Shown in pieces: positions 1 through 9,515 of a stretch of 64,000 bases of DNA. Below the pieces are notes generated by a model, which did no database searches, was not told the origin of the DNA, and saw nothing but the letters and a program-made list of their open reading frames with translations. The DNA comes from Labrenzia sp. R4_2 (GTDB taxonomy: Bacteria; Pseudomonadota; Alphaproteobacteria; Rhizobiales; Stappiaceae). Location: NCBI RefSeq assembly GCF_017743865.1, contig NZ_JAGHRJ010000012.1, positions 19,030 through 83,029 on the forward strand, written 5' to 3'. Positions within the stretch are counted from its first letter, which is position 1. Each line of letters begins with the position of its first letter. The position numbers were made by a program, and so were the translations under genes.

Positions 1-2
1 GC

Positions 3-3000
3 TTGAACGAAGCAGGTAAATCGACGGCACTTTCAGGTTATCTCGATCTCCTGTTCGGAATCGAGGAGCGCACGCGCTACAGTTTTCTTCATCAAGGTAA
101 GGCCATGGAACTTGGTGCCTGCCTCGAATTTGAGGGATCGGCCCATGAGTTCAGGCGCGTCAAGCAGCGCAGCAACTCGCTGCTGAACGAGCATAGACAG
201 CCGGTCAACGAGGCGATTTTGAGCCTACCGCTCGCCGGACTGTCACGCGACGCGTATCGCATGATGTTTTCACTCGATGATCAGACACTTGAGGATGGGG
301 GCAACGCCATCCTCGAGAGCAAGGGCGATCTGGGCGAACTGCTATTCTCGGCAAGTGCAGGCTTGGCGGGCGTCAATTCCATTCTCGAAACTGCTGCCGC
401 CGAAGCCGATGGTATTTTCCGGAAGCGCGCTAGTTCGACCAAGATCGCAGGTCTGAAGCGACAGATCGCAGACCTGAAGTCTCAGCGCGACGAAATCGAT
501 GTACAGGCGTCCGCTTACAAAACCCTGACGGCAGCACTCGCACAGGCCGAGACAGCCTATGATGCCGCCATGAAGGAGATTGCGACAGCCAAAGTGCGCC
601 ATGAAGAGATTGCCCGCGTCCTGCGTGCCTACCCCCTGGCATCAGAATACCGTCAAGGGCAGGATGAGCTGGCGGGATACAAGGACATGCCGCATCCTCC
701 GGACGAGTGGGCGGCAGCTCTTCCGGATCTCATCGTTGAAGAGACACGGCTTCAAACACGGGTTGCCGGTCTCAATCAGCGCGAACAGAAGATCCGCGAC
801 GAACTCGAAGGGTTTGTTGTCGAGGAACGTTTGCTCGAGATGGCCGACGATCTCGAGCGGCTTGGAGATGCAGCCGCGCGCCACACGACCGCCCATGAGA
901 ATTTGCCGAAAAGAAAGGGTGCACTTTCGGATTGGGCCCGAAAGATCGGTCTGATCCTCGCAACCTTGGGTCAGTCAGATATCGACAATCCGAAGACGCT
1001 GCTGGTCCCTGCAGCCACGATCGGAACGCTTCGTGATCTGATCGCTCAGAAGTCCGGCATCGATGTCGCGCGACAAACGGCAGAGCGGGAACAGGAAGCA
1101 GCCCGGCTGGCATTGGAAAGTGAACAACGCACCCGGCAGGCGCTCGAAGTTCAAGGCACCGCGGTCGACGCCGGCAAGGTCGCATTGCTTCAATCGGTGC
1201 TGAAACGCCTGCGCGACGGAAACCTTGCGGCCGAACTCCGGCTTGCCGAGCGGGCCATTCCAGGCAAGAGGCGCGCCCTTGAGGATGCTATCGACGAGCT
1301 CCACCCGTGGACAGGCGACGCTGCGGACTTGCGTAAAATGTCGCTGCCCCATCCCGATCGTCTGAACGCGTGGAAATCGACCCTCGAGGGGATCGAGAAG
1401 CGCCGTTCGCAGATCGTCGAGCGGAAGCAGGAACTCTCGGCAAAGAATAGTGAAGGCACCGCCAGGATCTCTGCCCTGCGCGAAGCGTCCACTATCATGA
1501 ATGATGAGGAGGCAAAGGCTGCCCTCCTCGAACGCGACCAAGCGTGGGCTCACCATTTATCCAGCCTGGTTCGAGAAACCGCTGATCGTTTCGAACAAGA
1601 AATGCGAAAGACTGACGCGATCGTTGAAGCGCGCCTCAACGCCGTCAAGGAACTCGAGGAATTACGGTCTCTATCGACGGCACTATCGGTCACAAAAGCG
1701 AGCCTCGATCAGCAAGACCGATTGATGCAAGAGGCCGGAAACGAGCTGGAAACCTTGCGCGGCGTAATCCGATCGGAAACGCCGGCCGAATTCGAACTGC
1801 CGGCCGAAGCGCCCACGGATGCATGGCTTGCAATGGTCCGAAAATGGACGGAGGGCCACACCTCAGCACTGGCTGCATATGATGACCTCCGTAGTGCTCT
1901 GAGTGACCTCGACGAAGTGAAGGCAGCGATGGCAACAGAGCAAGGTTCACTCACCACCTCCTTGACCTCCATCGAGATCGACGTCGAGGGACTGGATTTG
2001 GCCGCCCTGATGCAGGCTGCCGACAACATTCTTGCAGACCACGCCGCGCTCCAGGCCAAACGGACGGAGGCCGACAAACGCCTTGGGGATCTAGAAGCCG
2101 CGGCCGCGCAGCGAAAGACGGCATTGGACGAAGCTGTGGCCTCGTTCGAAGAATGGCAGCGTATCTGGGTAGATACCCTCTCCACCACCTGGTTTTCCGA
2201 CCGGGAAAACAGCATCGGCGCAGTGCGAGAACTCCTCGACGCCATAGCCGATCTCCCCGAAGCATTACGCGAGCAGGAGGATCTGCGGCATCGCATCGCG
2301 TCCATGGAATCCGATCAGGCGACTTTCTCCGACACCGTCGGGCAGCTGCATGCCGCTCTCGACGAGATGTTTGACGGCAACAATCCGCTCGCCGCGGCCA
2401 AGGCTTTGATCCGACGGCACGATGAAGCCAGGCAGACAGACGCGAAGCGACGGGAACGGAACCAGGCTCTTGCCGACCTGGAACGGGAACGCGAGAAACT
2501 GGATGGCGAGATCGCGGTTCATGCCTCACGCAAAAAGCAGATGACTGAATTCTTCCATGTCGACGAGCTCGCCGATGTCCGGCAAGCGCTGGAGCGCTGC
2601 AGGAAGAGAGACGACTTGATTGGGCACCTGGGTAAGCTCGAGCAGCAAATCGTTGGTGAGATGCAGCAGCAATCGCTCGAAGACGCAATGGCCGGCCTCG
2701 CCGAAATCGACCTCGGTGACTTGCAGCAGGAGCAAGCCGAACTCGCAACGCGTCTTGCTGACCTTGACGGTCGGGCGAAGGATCTTTTCGCCGACAGGGC
2801 TCGAGCAAGTGATGCCCTGAACGCTATCGGAGGCGATGACGCTGTCGCCCGCCTTGAAGCCAGCCGACGCACATTGCTTCTGGAAATCGAGGACTTGGCG
2901 CTGCGATATCTGCGCCTGAAAACCGGCAGCATGGTCGCTGAACACGGCATTCGTGCCTATCGGGAAAAACACCGCAGCGAGATGATGAACCGGGCGTCCG

Positions 3001-3383
3001 AAGCGTTCCGGCTGATCACGCGCGATGAATACACCGGACTTGCCACGCGGCCTGACAAGGACCGCGAGGCCTTGATCGGACTGTCTCAGCATGGCGCTTC
3101 CAAGCTCGCAGTCGAAATGTCCAAGGGCACGCAGTTTCAGCTGTATCTGGCGCTTCGATTGGCTGGATATGAGGAATTCGCGGCGGCCAGGCCATCCGTG
3201 CCGTTCATCGCTGATGACATCATGGAAACGTTCGACGAGCCGCGCTCCGAAGAGGTATTCCGGCTATTCGGACAGATGGCTCAGGTGGGCCAGGTCATCT
3301 ACCTCACCCATCATCGGCACCTGTGCGAGATTGCAATGCAGGTCCTTCCGAATGTTCGAATTCACGAGATTTCGTGGCCCTAA
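3..3383 (+). CDS. YhaN-type SMC/Rad50-like ATPase, 5' truncated by window
   Basis: These are the last 1126 codons of a large coiled-coil ATPase. The first visible residues, NEAGKST, are the inside of a Walker A loop (usual form GxNEAGKST), so the gene starts to the left of the window and the TTG at position 3 is not a start codon. The middle is a long stretch rich in Glu, Ala, Leu and Arg, typical of coiled-coil arms. The C-terminal head carries a Walker B (PFIADDIMETFD, near residue 1066) and an H-loop (THH, near 1101). Family knowledge: YhaN proteins pair with a YhaO/SbcD-like nuclease and are thought to act on DNA ends; that partner would be upstream and cannot be seen. A role in repair or phage defence is inference. 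The family call is firm, the exact role is not. Confidence 0.85.
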   Translation: MNEAGKSTALSGYLDLLFGIEERTRYSFLHQGKAMELGACLEFEGSAHEFRRVKQRSNSLLNEHRQPVNEAILSLPLAGLSRDAYRMMFSLDDQTLEDGGNAILESKGDLGELLFSASAGLAGVNSILETAAAEADGIFRKRASSTKIAGLKRQIADLKSQRDEIDVQASAYKTLTAALAQAETAYDAAMKEIATAKVRHEEIARVLRAYPLASEYRQGQDELAGYKDMPHPPDEWAAALPDLIVEETRLQTRVAGLNQREQKIRDELEGFVVEERLLEMADDLERLGDAAARHTTAHENLPKRKGALSDWARKIGLILATLGQSDIDNPKTLLVPAATIGTLRDLIAQKSGIDVARQTAEREQEAARLALESEQRTRQALEVQGTAVDAGKVALLQSVLKRLRDGNLAAELRLAERAIPGKRRALEDAIDELHPWTGDAADLRKMSLPHPDRLNAWKSTLEGIEKRRSQIVERKQELSAKNSEGTARISALREASTIMNDEEAKAALLERDQAWAHHLSSLVRETADRFEQEMRKTDAIVEARLNAVKELEELRSLSTALSVTKASLDQQDRLMQEAGNELETLRGVIRSETPAEFELPAEAPTDAWLAMVRKWTEGHTSALAAYDDLRSALSDLDEVKAAMATEQGSLTTSLTSIEIDVEGLDLAALMQAADNILADHAALQAKRTEADKRLGDLEAAAAQRKTALDEAVASFEEWQRIWVDTLSTTWFSDRENSIGAVRELLDAIADLPEALREQEDLRHRIASMESDQATFSDTVGQLHAALDEMFDGNNPLAAAKALIRRHDEARQTDAKRRERNQALADLEREREKLDGEIAVHASRKKQMTEFFHVDELADVRQALERCRKRDDLIGHLGKLEQQIVGEMQQQSLEDAMAGLAEIDLGDLQQEQAELATRLADLDGRAKDLFADRARASDALNAIGGDDAVARLEASRRTLLLEIEDLALRYLRLKTGSMVAEHGIRAYREKHRSEMMNRASEAFRLITRDEYTGLATRPDKDREALIGLSQHGASKLAVEMSKGTQFQLYLALRLAGYEEFAAARPSVPFIADDIMETFDEPRSEEVFRLFGQMAQVGQVIYLTHHRHLCEIAMQVLPNVRIHEISWP

Positions 3384-3564
3384 CGACGCCTAACTATCGC
3401 ATTTCACATCGCTTCCTAAAACGAGTTGAGTGATAAAATCCTTTTTACACATTTTAGTTGAGCTTAGACCAGAGCACCTTCTGTGCTAACCAGACGTGTG
3501 GCAGGCAACAGGGTTGTCAGTGTCAATGAACCACTTGTTCACAATTGCTGGTTAGGGGCCAACA

Positions 3565-6210
3565 ATGCCGAATACACCGATCGACGATATCGAGGAATGG
3601 TCGACAAAGCTCTCGCCGTGGAAGCGCGACGCTCTCAGGCGGTTGGCGACGAGCAATAAGCTAACGCAGGCCGACTTCGACGATCTGATGGCCATGGTCA
3701 AATCCGCTGCCGGATTTGAGCTTACCGCTCCGGCCCCAACTCCCGTTCCGTTTGCTAAGTCCGATTTCAGCGGCGAAGAAAAAAGACAGAATATTGTCCT
3801 AAAGGGGATAGCAAATGTTGAAAACGTCAACCGCTTGACCCCAAAGGCGTCAGTCAATTTCGGGCCCAACTCCCTGACGGTCATCTACGGACGCAACGGA
3901 AGCGGCAAGAGCGGATTTGTCCGAATCCTGCGCACTGCGTGTCGAACCCGGGTGGAGAATGTCGCCAAACTGAAAGTCCTATCCGACGTATATGGCGGCT
4001 CATCGGGACCACAGACCGCCGAAATTCTAATTGATGCTGGATCTGGCGACACGCCAGTTCAATGGACGTCAGGTTCCACCGCGCTGCCGGAGCTTACCCA
4101 GGTTGCCGTTTTCGACACGGCTTCCGCAGAGCTTTACGTCGACGGTGGAAACCAGATCCGCTACCTCCCTTTTGGCCTAGCCCTCCCCCACCAACTCAAC
4201 ACCGTCTGCATGGAACTAAAGGAAAAGCTCGAAGGGGAGCGAGCGAAGGTTATTGGCGACAAAGTTGGTCTGTCATCGGTGTCGTTCCCCTCGCAGCGAG
4301 ACACAAAATCGCAAATATTCGACCGGTCGGTCAACAAGACCACCACCGATGATCAAATTGTCGCTGCAACAACGTTTACTGCAGAGGATGAAAGGCGTCT
4401 TGGAGATCTAACGGCGGCGCTATCTGCAGGTGCGTCGGCAGTTGCTGATGTGAACGCTTTGGTGAACTGGACCAGCGCCCTTAAGGCCGAATGTGCCAAA
4501 ATCGCTGCTGAGTTCGATGACGCTGCCCTCGAAACATCGAAGAGGCTCAGAGAGGAATCGGATGCTGCGCGCCAAGCGGCGAAAGTGGCAGCGGATGCGC
4601 TTTTCACAGATGAGCCGCTTCCGGGCGTGGGTGGTGAGACCTGGCGGGCGCTCTGGGCGGCCGCCCGCAATTACTCTTTGAGCGAAGCCTATCCGGAAAG
4701 CGAATTTCCGGTCCTTGGGGACGGTGATGAACCCGCTGCATGTGTGTTGTGCCAGCAACCGCTCGCCGAAGACGGCCGTGCTCGACTGCAGCGGTTTCAG
4801 AAGTACATGGATGACACACTCGATGCGACAGCTGAAAAACTGGAAGCTTCTGTCTCTGCGGCTGCCGGAAACTTGATGCAGCTCGCTTGCCTTGGAGCGG
4901 AGGATTTTTCCGATCGCGTTGAGCAGGTTCGCAAACGGAGTGATCAACTGGCCGATAGCTTGTCAGCGCTTCGGACATCAGTATTGAAGCGTCGGGAAGC
5001 CAGGCTTGCTCTCCTGAGTGGCCAGCAAGTTGATGGCTTGCCCGATCTAGTAATACCTCTCGAGGGTATCAGCGCGTTCGAAAATGAGGTCAAAGCCGAG
5101 CAGACAGCTTTGGCCCAAGCGGCAAATTCAGAAGAAAGAGAGAAACTCAGTGCTGAGAAATCCGAGCTTGAGGACAGGAAGACAATCGCGGCGAACAGAG
5201 AAAAATTGACCACACGACGCAATCTTCTGGTGATGGACGCGGCGTTTGAAAAGGCGTTATCCGACCTCCAAACGAGAGGAATTACACAGCGCGCAAATGA
5301 ACTCGTCGATACCCATCTGACAAAGGCGGTCACCTCGCATTTTGATGGAGAACGCGAGACTTTCGACATCATGCACCTAAAGGTAGGGCTCGCCCGAAAA
5401 AGCAGCCAGACAAAGGCCGAGTTTCAAATCGACCCACAGACCAAACTAACAAAGGTGACATCCGAGATTCTTAGTGAAGGCGAGCAGCGAGCGTTAGCTC
5501 TTGCCGGCTTCTTGACGGAGGTTGCCTTAACAGACGGCTCCGGACCAGTCGTGATCGACGACCCAGTCTCATCGCTTGATCGCGACCGTAGTGCCAAGGT
5601 TGCGGCGCGGCTTGCACAGGAAGCCTCTCTTCGCCAGGTCATCGTATTCACTCACGACATCACGTTCTTTAATGAGCTTTGCCGTGCAGCCGATGCGGTT
5701 GGCATCGAGGCAGAAACCGTTGCCCTTTTTAGTGACAAGTCTGCTGCCGGGAAAGTTGATCCAGCGGGAATGGTCTGGAAAGGACTGAACGTCACAAAAC
5801 GCATTGGAAGGATTAAGAACGACGCTGCGAAGCTGCAGAAGCTGCACACGTCCAGCCCGGCAGATTACGAAATCTACGTGAAGAACCTCTACGGCAGGCT
5901 GCGCGACACCTATGAGAGAGTCGTCGAAGAAGTCATCTTTAACAACATCGTCCAGCGTGGAGTAGACGTAGTCCAAACCCAAATGCTCCGCTTTGTGCGT
6001 CTTTCAGACGAGTTGGCAGTGCGATTTCACGAGGGAATGACACGAGCAAACACGCACAGTCATGACAACCCTGCTGCCGACACGGTGCCTGTACCGACAC
6101 CAGTAGAATTCATGGAACACATCGCTGAGCTTGAAACACTTATCAGCGACCTGAAGGCAGAGAGCCAAGCTGCAGAAGCGGCGAGACCGCAAATGAAACC
6201 GAAGAAATAG
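3565..6210 (+). CDS. RloC-like AAA/ABC-type ATPase with zinc-hook CxxC
   Basis: This 881-residue protein has the split ABC-ATPase layout of RloC/PrrC and Rad50-like proteins. Walker A is GRNGSGKS at 109-116. A CVLC zinc-hook-like motif at 393-396 lies between charged helical stretches. A LSEGEQRALA signature precedes Walker B VIDDPVSSLD (about 663-672) and an H-loop FTHD (about 696). The tail has RDTYERVVEE and then GMTRANTHSHDNP, with R827, H831 and H833 as possible catalytic residues. Known: RloC couples such an ATPase to an anticodon-nuclease tail that kills or stalls infected cells. Whether this tail is a nuclease is inference. The ATG is preceded by AGGGG at 7-nt spacing. It stands alone after the YhaN-like gene (181-bp gap) and 96 bp before a YjqB-type gene. 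Confidence 0.78.
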   Translation: MPNTPIDDIEEWSTKLSPWKRDALRRLATSNKLTQADFDDLMAMVKSAAGFELTAPAPTPVPFAKSDFSGEEKRQNIVLKGIANVENVNRLTPKASVNFGPNSLTVIYGRNGSGKSGFVRILRTACRTRVENVAKLKVLSDVYGGSSGPQTAEILIDAGSGDTPVQWTSGSTALPELTQVAVFDTASAELYVDGGNQIRYLPFGLALPHQLNTVCMELKEKLEGERAKVIGDKVGLSSVSFPSQRDTKSQIFDRSVNKTTTDDQIVAATTFTAEDERRLGDLTAALSAGASAVADVNALVNWTSALKAECAKIAAEFDDAALETSKRLREESDAARQAAKVAADALFTDEPLPGVGGETWRALWAAARNYSLSEAYPESEFPVLGDGDEPAACVLCQQPLAEDGRARLQRFQKYMDDTLDATAEKLEASVSAAAGNLMQLACLGAEDFSDRVEQVRKRSDQLADSLSALRTSVLKRREARLALLSGQQVDGLPDLVIPLEGISAFENEVKAEQTALAQAANSEEREKLSAEKSELEDRKTIAANREKLTTRRNLLVMDAAFEKALSDLQTRGITQRANELVDTHLTKAVTSHFDGERETFDIMHLKVGLARKSSQTKAEFQIDPQTKLTKVTSEILSEGEQRALALAGFLTEVALTDGSGPVVIDDPVSSLDRDRSAKVAARLAQEASLRQVIVFTHDITFFNELCRAADAVGIEAETVALFSDKSAAGKVDPAGMVWKGLNVTKRIGRIKNDAAKLQKLHTSSPADYEIYVKNLYGRLRDTYERVVEEVIFNNIVQRGVDVVQTQMLRFVRLSDELAVRFHEGMTRANTHSHDNPAADTVPVPTPVEFMEHIAELETLISDLKAESQAAEAARPQMKPKK

Positions 6211-6306
6211 CCTTGCATCAGGTATCCTGCCCAACGGGGCAATCTCGAGGCAATGGTATTCCTTTCCCGAAAGGATCGAAAATCACCCCGTTCGGGAGGA
6301 GAACAA

Positions 6307-6909
6307 ATGTCGCACGAACATGAATACAAAAACTTCGAAGCGCTCCGCCAGAATGAGCAAGAAGACGTGGACTTTAGCGTGACGGCACGCACTGTGGCCG
6401 GGAGTACAGTCGCCATCGTCGCACCACATGGCGGCGGCATTGAACCGCTCACTGCTGAACTCGCGGAATCAATAGCAGGAACGGATCATAACTATTACGC
6501 GTTCAACGGCCTTAAGAAACAAGGGAATAAAGTTCTGCACATCACCTCGCATCGCTTTGATGAAGAGAGGGCGCTCATACTGATCGAACCTTGCGAGAAG
6601 GTAGTTGCTGTACATGGTTTGGCGGGGAGTGCGAGATCTGTGCAGATAGGAGGACGAGACGCAGCGCTGCGCGGCCGTATTCATGAAGCTCTGCAAGGCT
6701 CAGGCTTTGAGAGCACCGTTGTCACTGAGGGAGCATATGGCGGCATGGAGCCGTTGAACATCTGCAACCGTGGAAGCACCAGCGCAGGAGTGCAACTCGA
6801 AATTCAAGCAGGGCTTCGTCGATTAATGAAGGAAGACGAAACCAAGTATGCCAGTTTTGTCGAAGCGGTTAGATCAGCGCTGTTAAAGCCACCATCCGAG
6901 TTCATCTAG
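6307..6909 (+). CDS. YjqB/PghP-type poly-gamma-glutamate hydrolase family protein
   Basis: This 200-residue protein fits the YjqB (DUF867, 'phage-related replication protein') / poly-gamma-glutamate hydrolase fold. It has the metal-binding start APHGGGIEPLTAELA, then HITSHRFDEE, and a late GAYGGMEPLNICNRG segment with ELEI-type zinc-site residues (QLEIQ). Known members are zinc enzymes, some phage-encoded, that cleave gamma-linked polyglutamate. An ATG is chosen at 6307 because GGGAGGA precedes it; an upstream in-frame ATG at 6253 lacks a ribosome site. It follows the RloC-like gene on the same strand and converges with the DUF1612 gene 15 bp away. Why such a hydrolase sits beside defence-like ATPases is unknown. 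Its substrate here cannot be deduced. Confidence 0.72.
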   Translation: MSHEHEYKNFEALRQNEQEDVDFSVTARTVAGSTVAIVAPHGGGIEPLTAELAESIAGTDHNYYAFNGLKKQGNKVLHITSHRFDEERALILIEPCEKVVAVHGLAGSARSVQIGGRDAALRGRIHEALQGSGFESTVVTEGAYGGMEPLNICNRGSTSAGVQLEIQAGLRRLMKEDETKYASFVEAVRSALLKPPSEFI

Positions 6910-6924
6910 CGGCTTCGCGTACGG

Positions 6925-8031
6925 TTAGAGAACGCCCCAAGCCCTGTACCGTCCCCTCCCCGTCACCTCCCGCACACCGAGTGCACCTATTAGGTTCAGC
7001 GCCCCTCGTGGCGTGATCTCTGCCGCCTTTGCAAGCATGTGCGCAGATACGATCGGCCGCGAAAGTATGAGTTCTATCGCAGCCGGCAGGCTGCTGTTTG
7101 ATCTCTTGCCGACAGCGCGCCGCTCGAGTTGTCGCTTAGCGAGTGTCAGGCGATCAATATCCTTCATCCCCGCACTGGCAGCAGCTCTCAACGCGTCGAG
7201 AAAGGCGATCAGCCTGGTTTTTCTACCCCGCACACGCCGCCGCTCACGAGGCATCTCTCGTAGCCCCACGGAGTAAGCCAGGAGGTGCGACCGGACCTTT
7301 TCTCGCGATCTTAGGAAATCCGAAACGAGCACCTGTCCAAGCCAATGCTGCCGCTGCAGCGGTTCGAGCTGCTCCCAACCATCCCAAAGAACCGCCGCAG
7401 CCAGGGTCGCCGGAAGCGCTTCAACTTTTCTGACCAACTCGAGCCATTCTGAGATCCGTTCGGTTTCGTCCCAATCAGGATCCCGGATGACCAACTCGCC
7501 CACAATGAGTTCAGGTTGCCGAGTTCTGGTAGATCCGGGGGGAACGGCTTCCACCAGCCAGCTAGTTTCCGCAAGCACCTCGTCGAACCCTGCCAATTCC
7601 GGAGGAAGCGGAGCTTGATCGTTCGTTTCGAGGTCCCTCCCCTTCCCTCTCCTCTTGAGTTTTCCAGGAAGATGATCCTCCTGCTCGGCAATCCCCGCAA
7701 AGGCCAGGATCCCGGATCGCGAGACCGCCCAGCCCGGATCGTTTCTCATTGCCCGTCGTCTCGCCCGAACTATCCGGTGCGCAATGACGAGCTCATGGCT
7801 CGGTGCACGGACATCCATCTTGGCATCGTGCAGAACCAGGTCTTCCAGATGGACGAGTTCTCCGGCAACCCACATGCTGGAGACCGCTTCGAAGAAATCG
7901 GCCCGCTCCGCAAAGCCCTGTCCGACCTCGGATCGGGCAACACGCTCATCAAGCCGCGCCAGCGCGTCCTCCGCCGCCGATATCGGCGTCAAGAGCGTCT
8001 CGAGGTTCAGTTTTCCAATTTCATAAGGCAT
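6925..8031 (-). CDS. RHE_PE00001 family protein (DUF1612, C-terminal helix-turn-helix)
   Basis: The 368-residue product matches the pattern of a plasmid-borne rhizobial family named after RHE_PE00001. An N-terminal DUF1612-like region contains a stretch on 'H' and 'R' residues (ELVIAHRIVRARRRAMRNDPGW), and the C-terminus looks like a helix-turn-helix (about residues 315-368, HMLAKAAEITPRGALNLIGALG). No function is established for the family as far as I know; DNA binding is inferred from the C-terminus. It starts at an ATG 19 bp from a cluster of ACTTCC half-sites that could be its own operator. Before the tni transposon inserted, it stood divergent from the serine recombinase gene now at 12297, with a shared promoter/res region of roughly 280 bp. 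Confidence 0.72.
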   Translation of the reverse strand: MPYEIGKLNLETLLTPISAAEDALARLDERVARSEVGQGFAERADFFEAVSSMWVAGELVHLEDLVLHDAKMDVRAPSHELVIAHRIVRARRRAMRNDPGWAVSRSGILAFAGIAEQEDHLPGKLKRRGKGRDLETNDQAPLPPELAGFDEVLAETSWLVEAVPPGSTRTRQPELIVGELVIRDPDWDETERISEWLELVRKVEALPATLAAAVLWDGWEQLEPLQRQHWLGQVLVSDFLRSREKVRSHLLAYSVGLREMPRERRRVRGRKTRLIAFLDALRAAASAGMKDIDRLTLAKRQLERRAVGKRSNSSLPAAIELILSRPIVSAHMLAKAAEITPRGALNLIGALGVREVTGRGRYRAWGVL

Positions 8032-8049
8032 TGTTTCTTTGTGTTTTCG

Positions 8050-8086
8050 ACTTCCATACGGAAGTTATCACAAAATTCACTTCCGT
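8050..8086. promoter_or_regulatory. Repeated ACTTCC/GGAAGT half-sites, possible operator
   Basis: ACTTCC and GGAAGT form a 6-bp inverted repeat around ATAC at 8050-8065. The half-site ACGGAAGT (8058-8065) recurs inverted as ACTTCCGT at 8079-8086. The cluster lies 19-55 bp upstream of the DUF1612/HTH gene start, where an autoregulatory operator would be expected. The regulator is not proven. Confidence 0.45.
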
Positions 8087-8240
8087 CATAGATTACTCCT
8101 TCAACTCGAGCTCACTCATATACAGTCTGACGCATGGTGGATTGAACAAAGGCCTGGCAATCGGTGCTCAGGTCGACAAAAGTGCCCGGTTTTCCTGGGG
8201 TTTCAACGTTTCAGGTCGTGGAAAAGACACTCAAGAAACG

Positions 8241-8281
8241 TTTACAAATGATCAGTTATCCGTATCTTCTATGTTTGTAAA
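8241..8281. other. Candidate res subsite of the adjacent serine recombinase
   Basis: TTTACAAA at 8241-8248 and TTTGTAAA at 8274-8281 form an 8-bp inverted repeat spanning 41 bp, the size range of a resolvase-binding subsite. It ends 20 bp before the target duplication of the tni transposon. With the transposon removed it would lie about 30-70 bp upstream of the recombinase gene now at 12297. The assignment rests on position and symmetry only. Confidence 0.4.
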
Positions 8282-8300
8282 TCCGACCCTCAACGACCCC

Positions 8301-8305
8301 TCAGG
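8301..8305. repeat. Left 5-bp target-site duplication TCAGG
   Basis: TCAGG directly abuts the left transposon end TGTCATTT. The same five bases abut the right end at 12284-12288. A 5-bp duplication is what TniA/Tn7/Mu-type transposases generate. Confidence 0.8.
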
Positions 8306-8323
8306 TGTCATTTGTCACAGTGG
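8306..8323 (+). repeat. Left terminal inverted repeat of the tni transposon
   Basis: It begins TGTCATTTGTCACAGT, and its first eight bases equal those of the known Tn402-type end (TGTCATTT). It agrees with the right end in the pattern TGTCA-N-TTGTCA-N-AGT. Confidence 0.75.
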
Positions 8324-8349
8324 ACTGCGCTGGCGGGACAAAGCTGACT

Positions 8350-9513
8350 TCAGTAGGGATGACTGGCGCGATCAGGCGTCCCGGCAACGAGAAGCGGCGC
8401 CAGTACCGGAATCCCCAATCTTTCGAGGGTTTCGTCAGTCTGAGCCACGAACCGTGCACTGCGTGGCTGATGATTGAGCATCCGGCGCAGATCGATCGCA
8501 ACGTCGTCGTTTTCACGGGCCAGCATGGTGATGTTCTCGATTTCGATCGGCATCAACTTGAAATCCCGCAAGAAAACGCGAGACGAGGCAGCACGTGACG
8601 GGTCGGTCTCCAATGGGCGCGTGGATGTCTTCAAAGGCTTGAAGCCCGCCCTGATCAGCGGCCGCATGGCCAAGGCGGCGACTTTCAGCACGTTCGCCCG
8701 CTCCAAACGACCCAATTTCTCATAAATGCCCCAGCGCCCCAGGGCATGGCGATAGGGCAGGCCTGCTGTTGCCCAAGCGGCCTCAATCATCGGACGTGAC
8801 ACATCCTTCATGCGGCGTGAGCGGCAGATTTCATCGATAACGCCACGCAGAACACGAAGCCAAAGGCCACCGTGAACGATGCGGCCACCGGGCAATTGTA
8901 CCCTGCCCTTCGTAACGGCCTGCAGGGTCAATCCGTCGAGCGCCGCGAGTTCTGCGGCAGCTTCTCGGGGAACTGGATACTCGGATTGCTCAGAGGGACT
9001 GGCAGCTTGCAGCAGGACGCCGTGCTTCGGGCAGCTCGCCATCCAACTGGCCCGCCAATATAACCGTCCAAAGCGCTGTCGATCGCTTCGCAGGCACTCT
9101 ATGCACCCGATCATCTTGCCGCCGGCCATATCTTCGGAGATCCAGGGGAGCCACCAGGCAACCCGCACCGACCGCACCCGCAAAGCCGGGTTTTCAAAGG
9201 CACCAAACTGACAACAGTAGGCTGGAAAGATGCCGCCTCGGGGCGCCAGACTGTCCACCAGATACGGCACGTAGGCCGCCATTGTCATTGCCCGGATTCG
9301 ACCGGATTCCACACCGGTGCGTTCCGCCAGCTTATTGATAAAAGCGGCAGACGGCCAGAAATCCACCACCCCGATATCCAACCTCTTGATGCCCAAGGCA
9401 GCTTCAGCGAATTCACCGGCACCCATGTCGTACTCGGCTGCGAGCCGCCACAGCCATGACGACAGAGCTTCGTGCACCAATGGCTGAGGATGAATTGGCA
9501 GCCTCTTCGCCAT
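8350..9513 (-). CDS. tniQ: TniQ family transposition protein
   Basis: This 387-residue protein has the TniQ pattern. Its start, MAKRLPIHPQPLVHEALSSW, is typical of the family's N-terminal LPxRPxPxPxESLxSWLxR-type region. Zinc-finger cysteines follow (CIECLRSDRQRF, then CPKH). In Tn5053-, Tn7- and CAST-type elements TniQ/TniQ-like proteins link target selection to the TniA/TniB machinery. The start at 9513 was chosen over longer frames because it restores the family N-terminus and lies 2 bp after the tniB stop codon. The gene ends 44 bp from the left end of the element. It appears intact. Confidence 0.9.
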   Translation of the reverse strand: MAKRLPIHPQPLVHEALSSWLWRLAAEYDMGAGEFAEAALGIKRLDIGVVDFWPSAAFINKLAERTGVESGRIRAMTMAAYVPYLVDSLAPRGGIFPAYCCQFGAFENPALRVRSVRVAWWLPWISEDMAGGKMIGCIECLRSDRQRFGRLYWRASWMASCPKHGVLLQAASPSEQSEYPVPREAAAELAALDGLTLQAVTKGRVQLPGGRIVHGGLWLRVLRGVIDEICRSRRMKDVSRPMIEAAWATAGLPYRHALGRWGIYEKLGRLERANVLKVAALAMRPLIRAGFKPLKTSTRPLETDPSRAASSRVFLRDFKLMPIEIENITMLARENDDVAIDLRRMLNHQPRSARFVAQTDETLERLGIPVLAPLLVAGTPDRASHPY

Positions 9514-9515
9514 CG

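Noticed and set aside
580..2808. Long open frames antisense or out of frame within the YhaN-type gene
   Set aside because: They arise from GC-rich codon use, have no ribosome sites and read as low-complexity Arg/Ser/Ala peptides.
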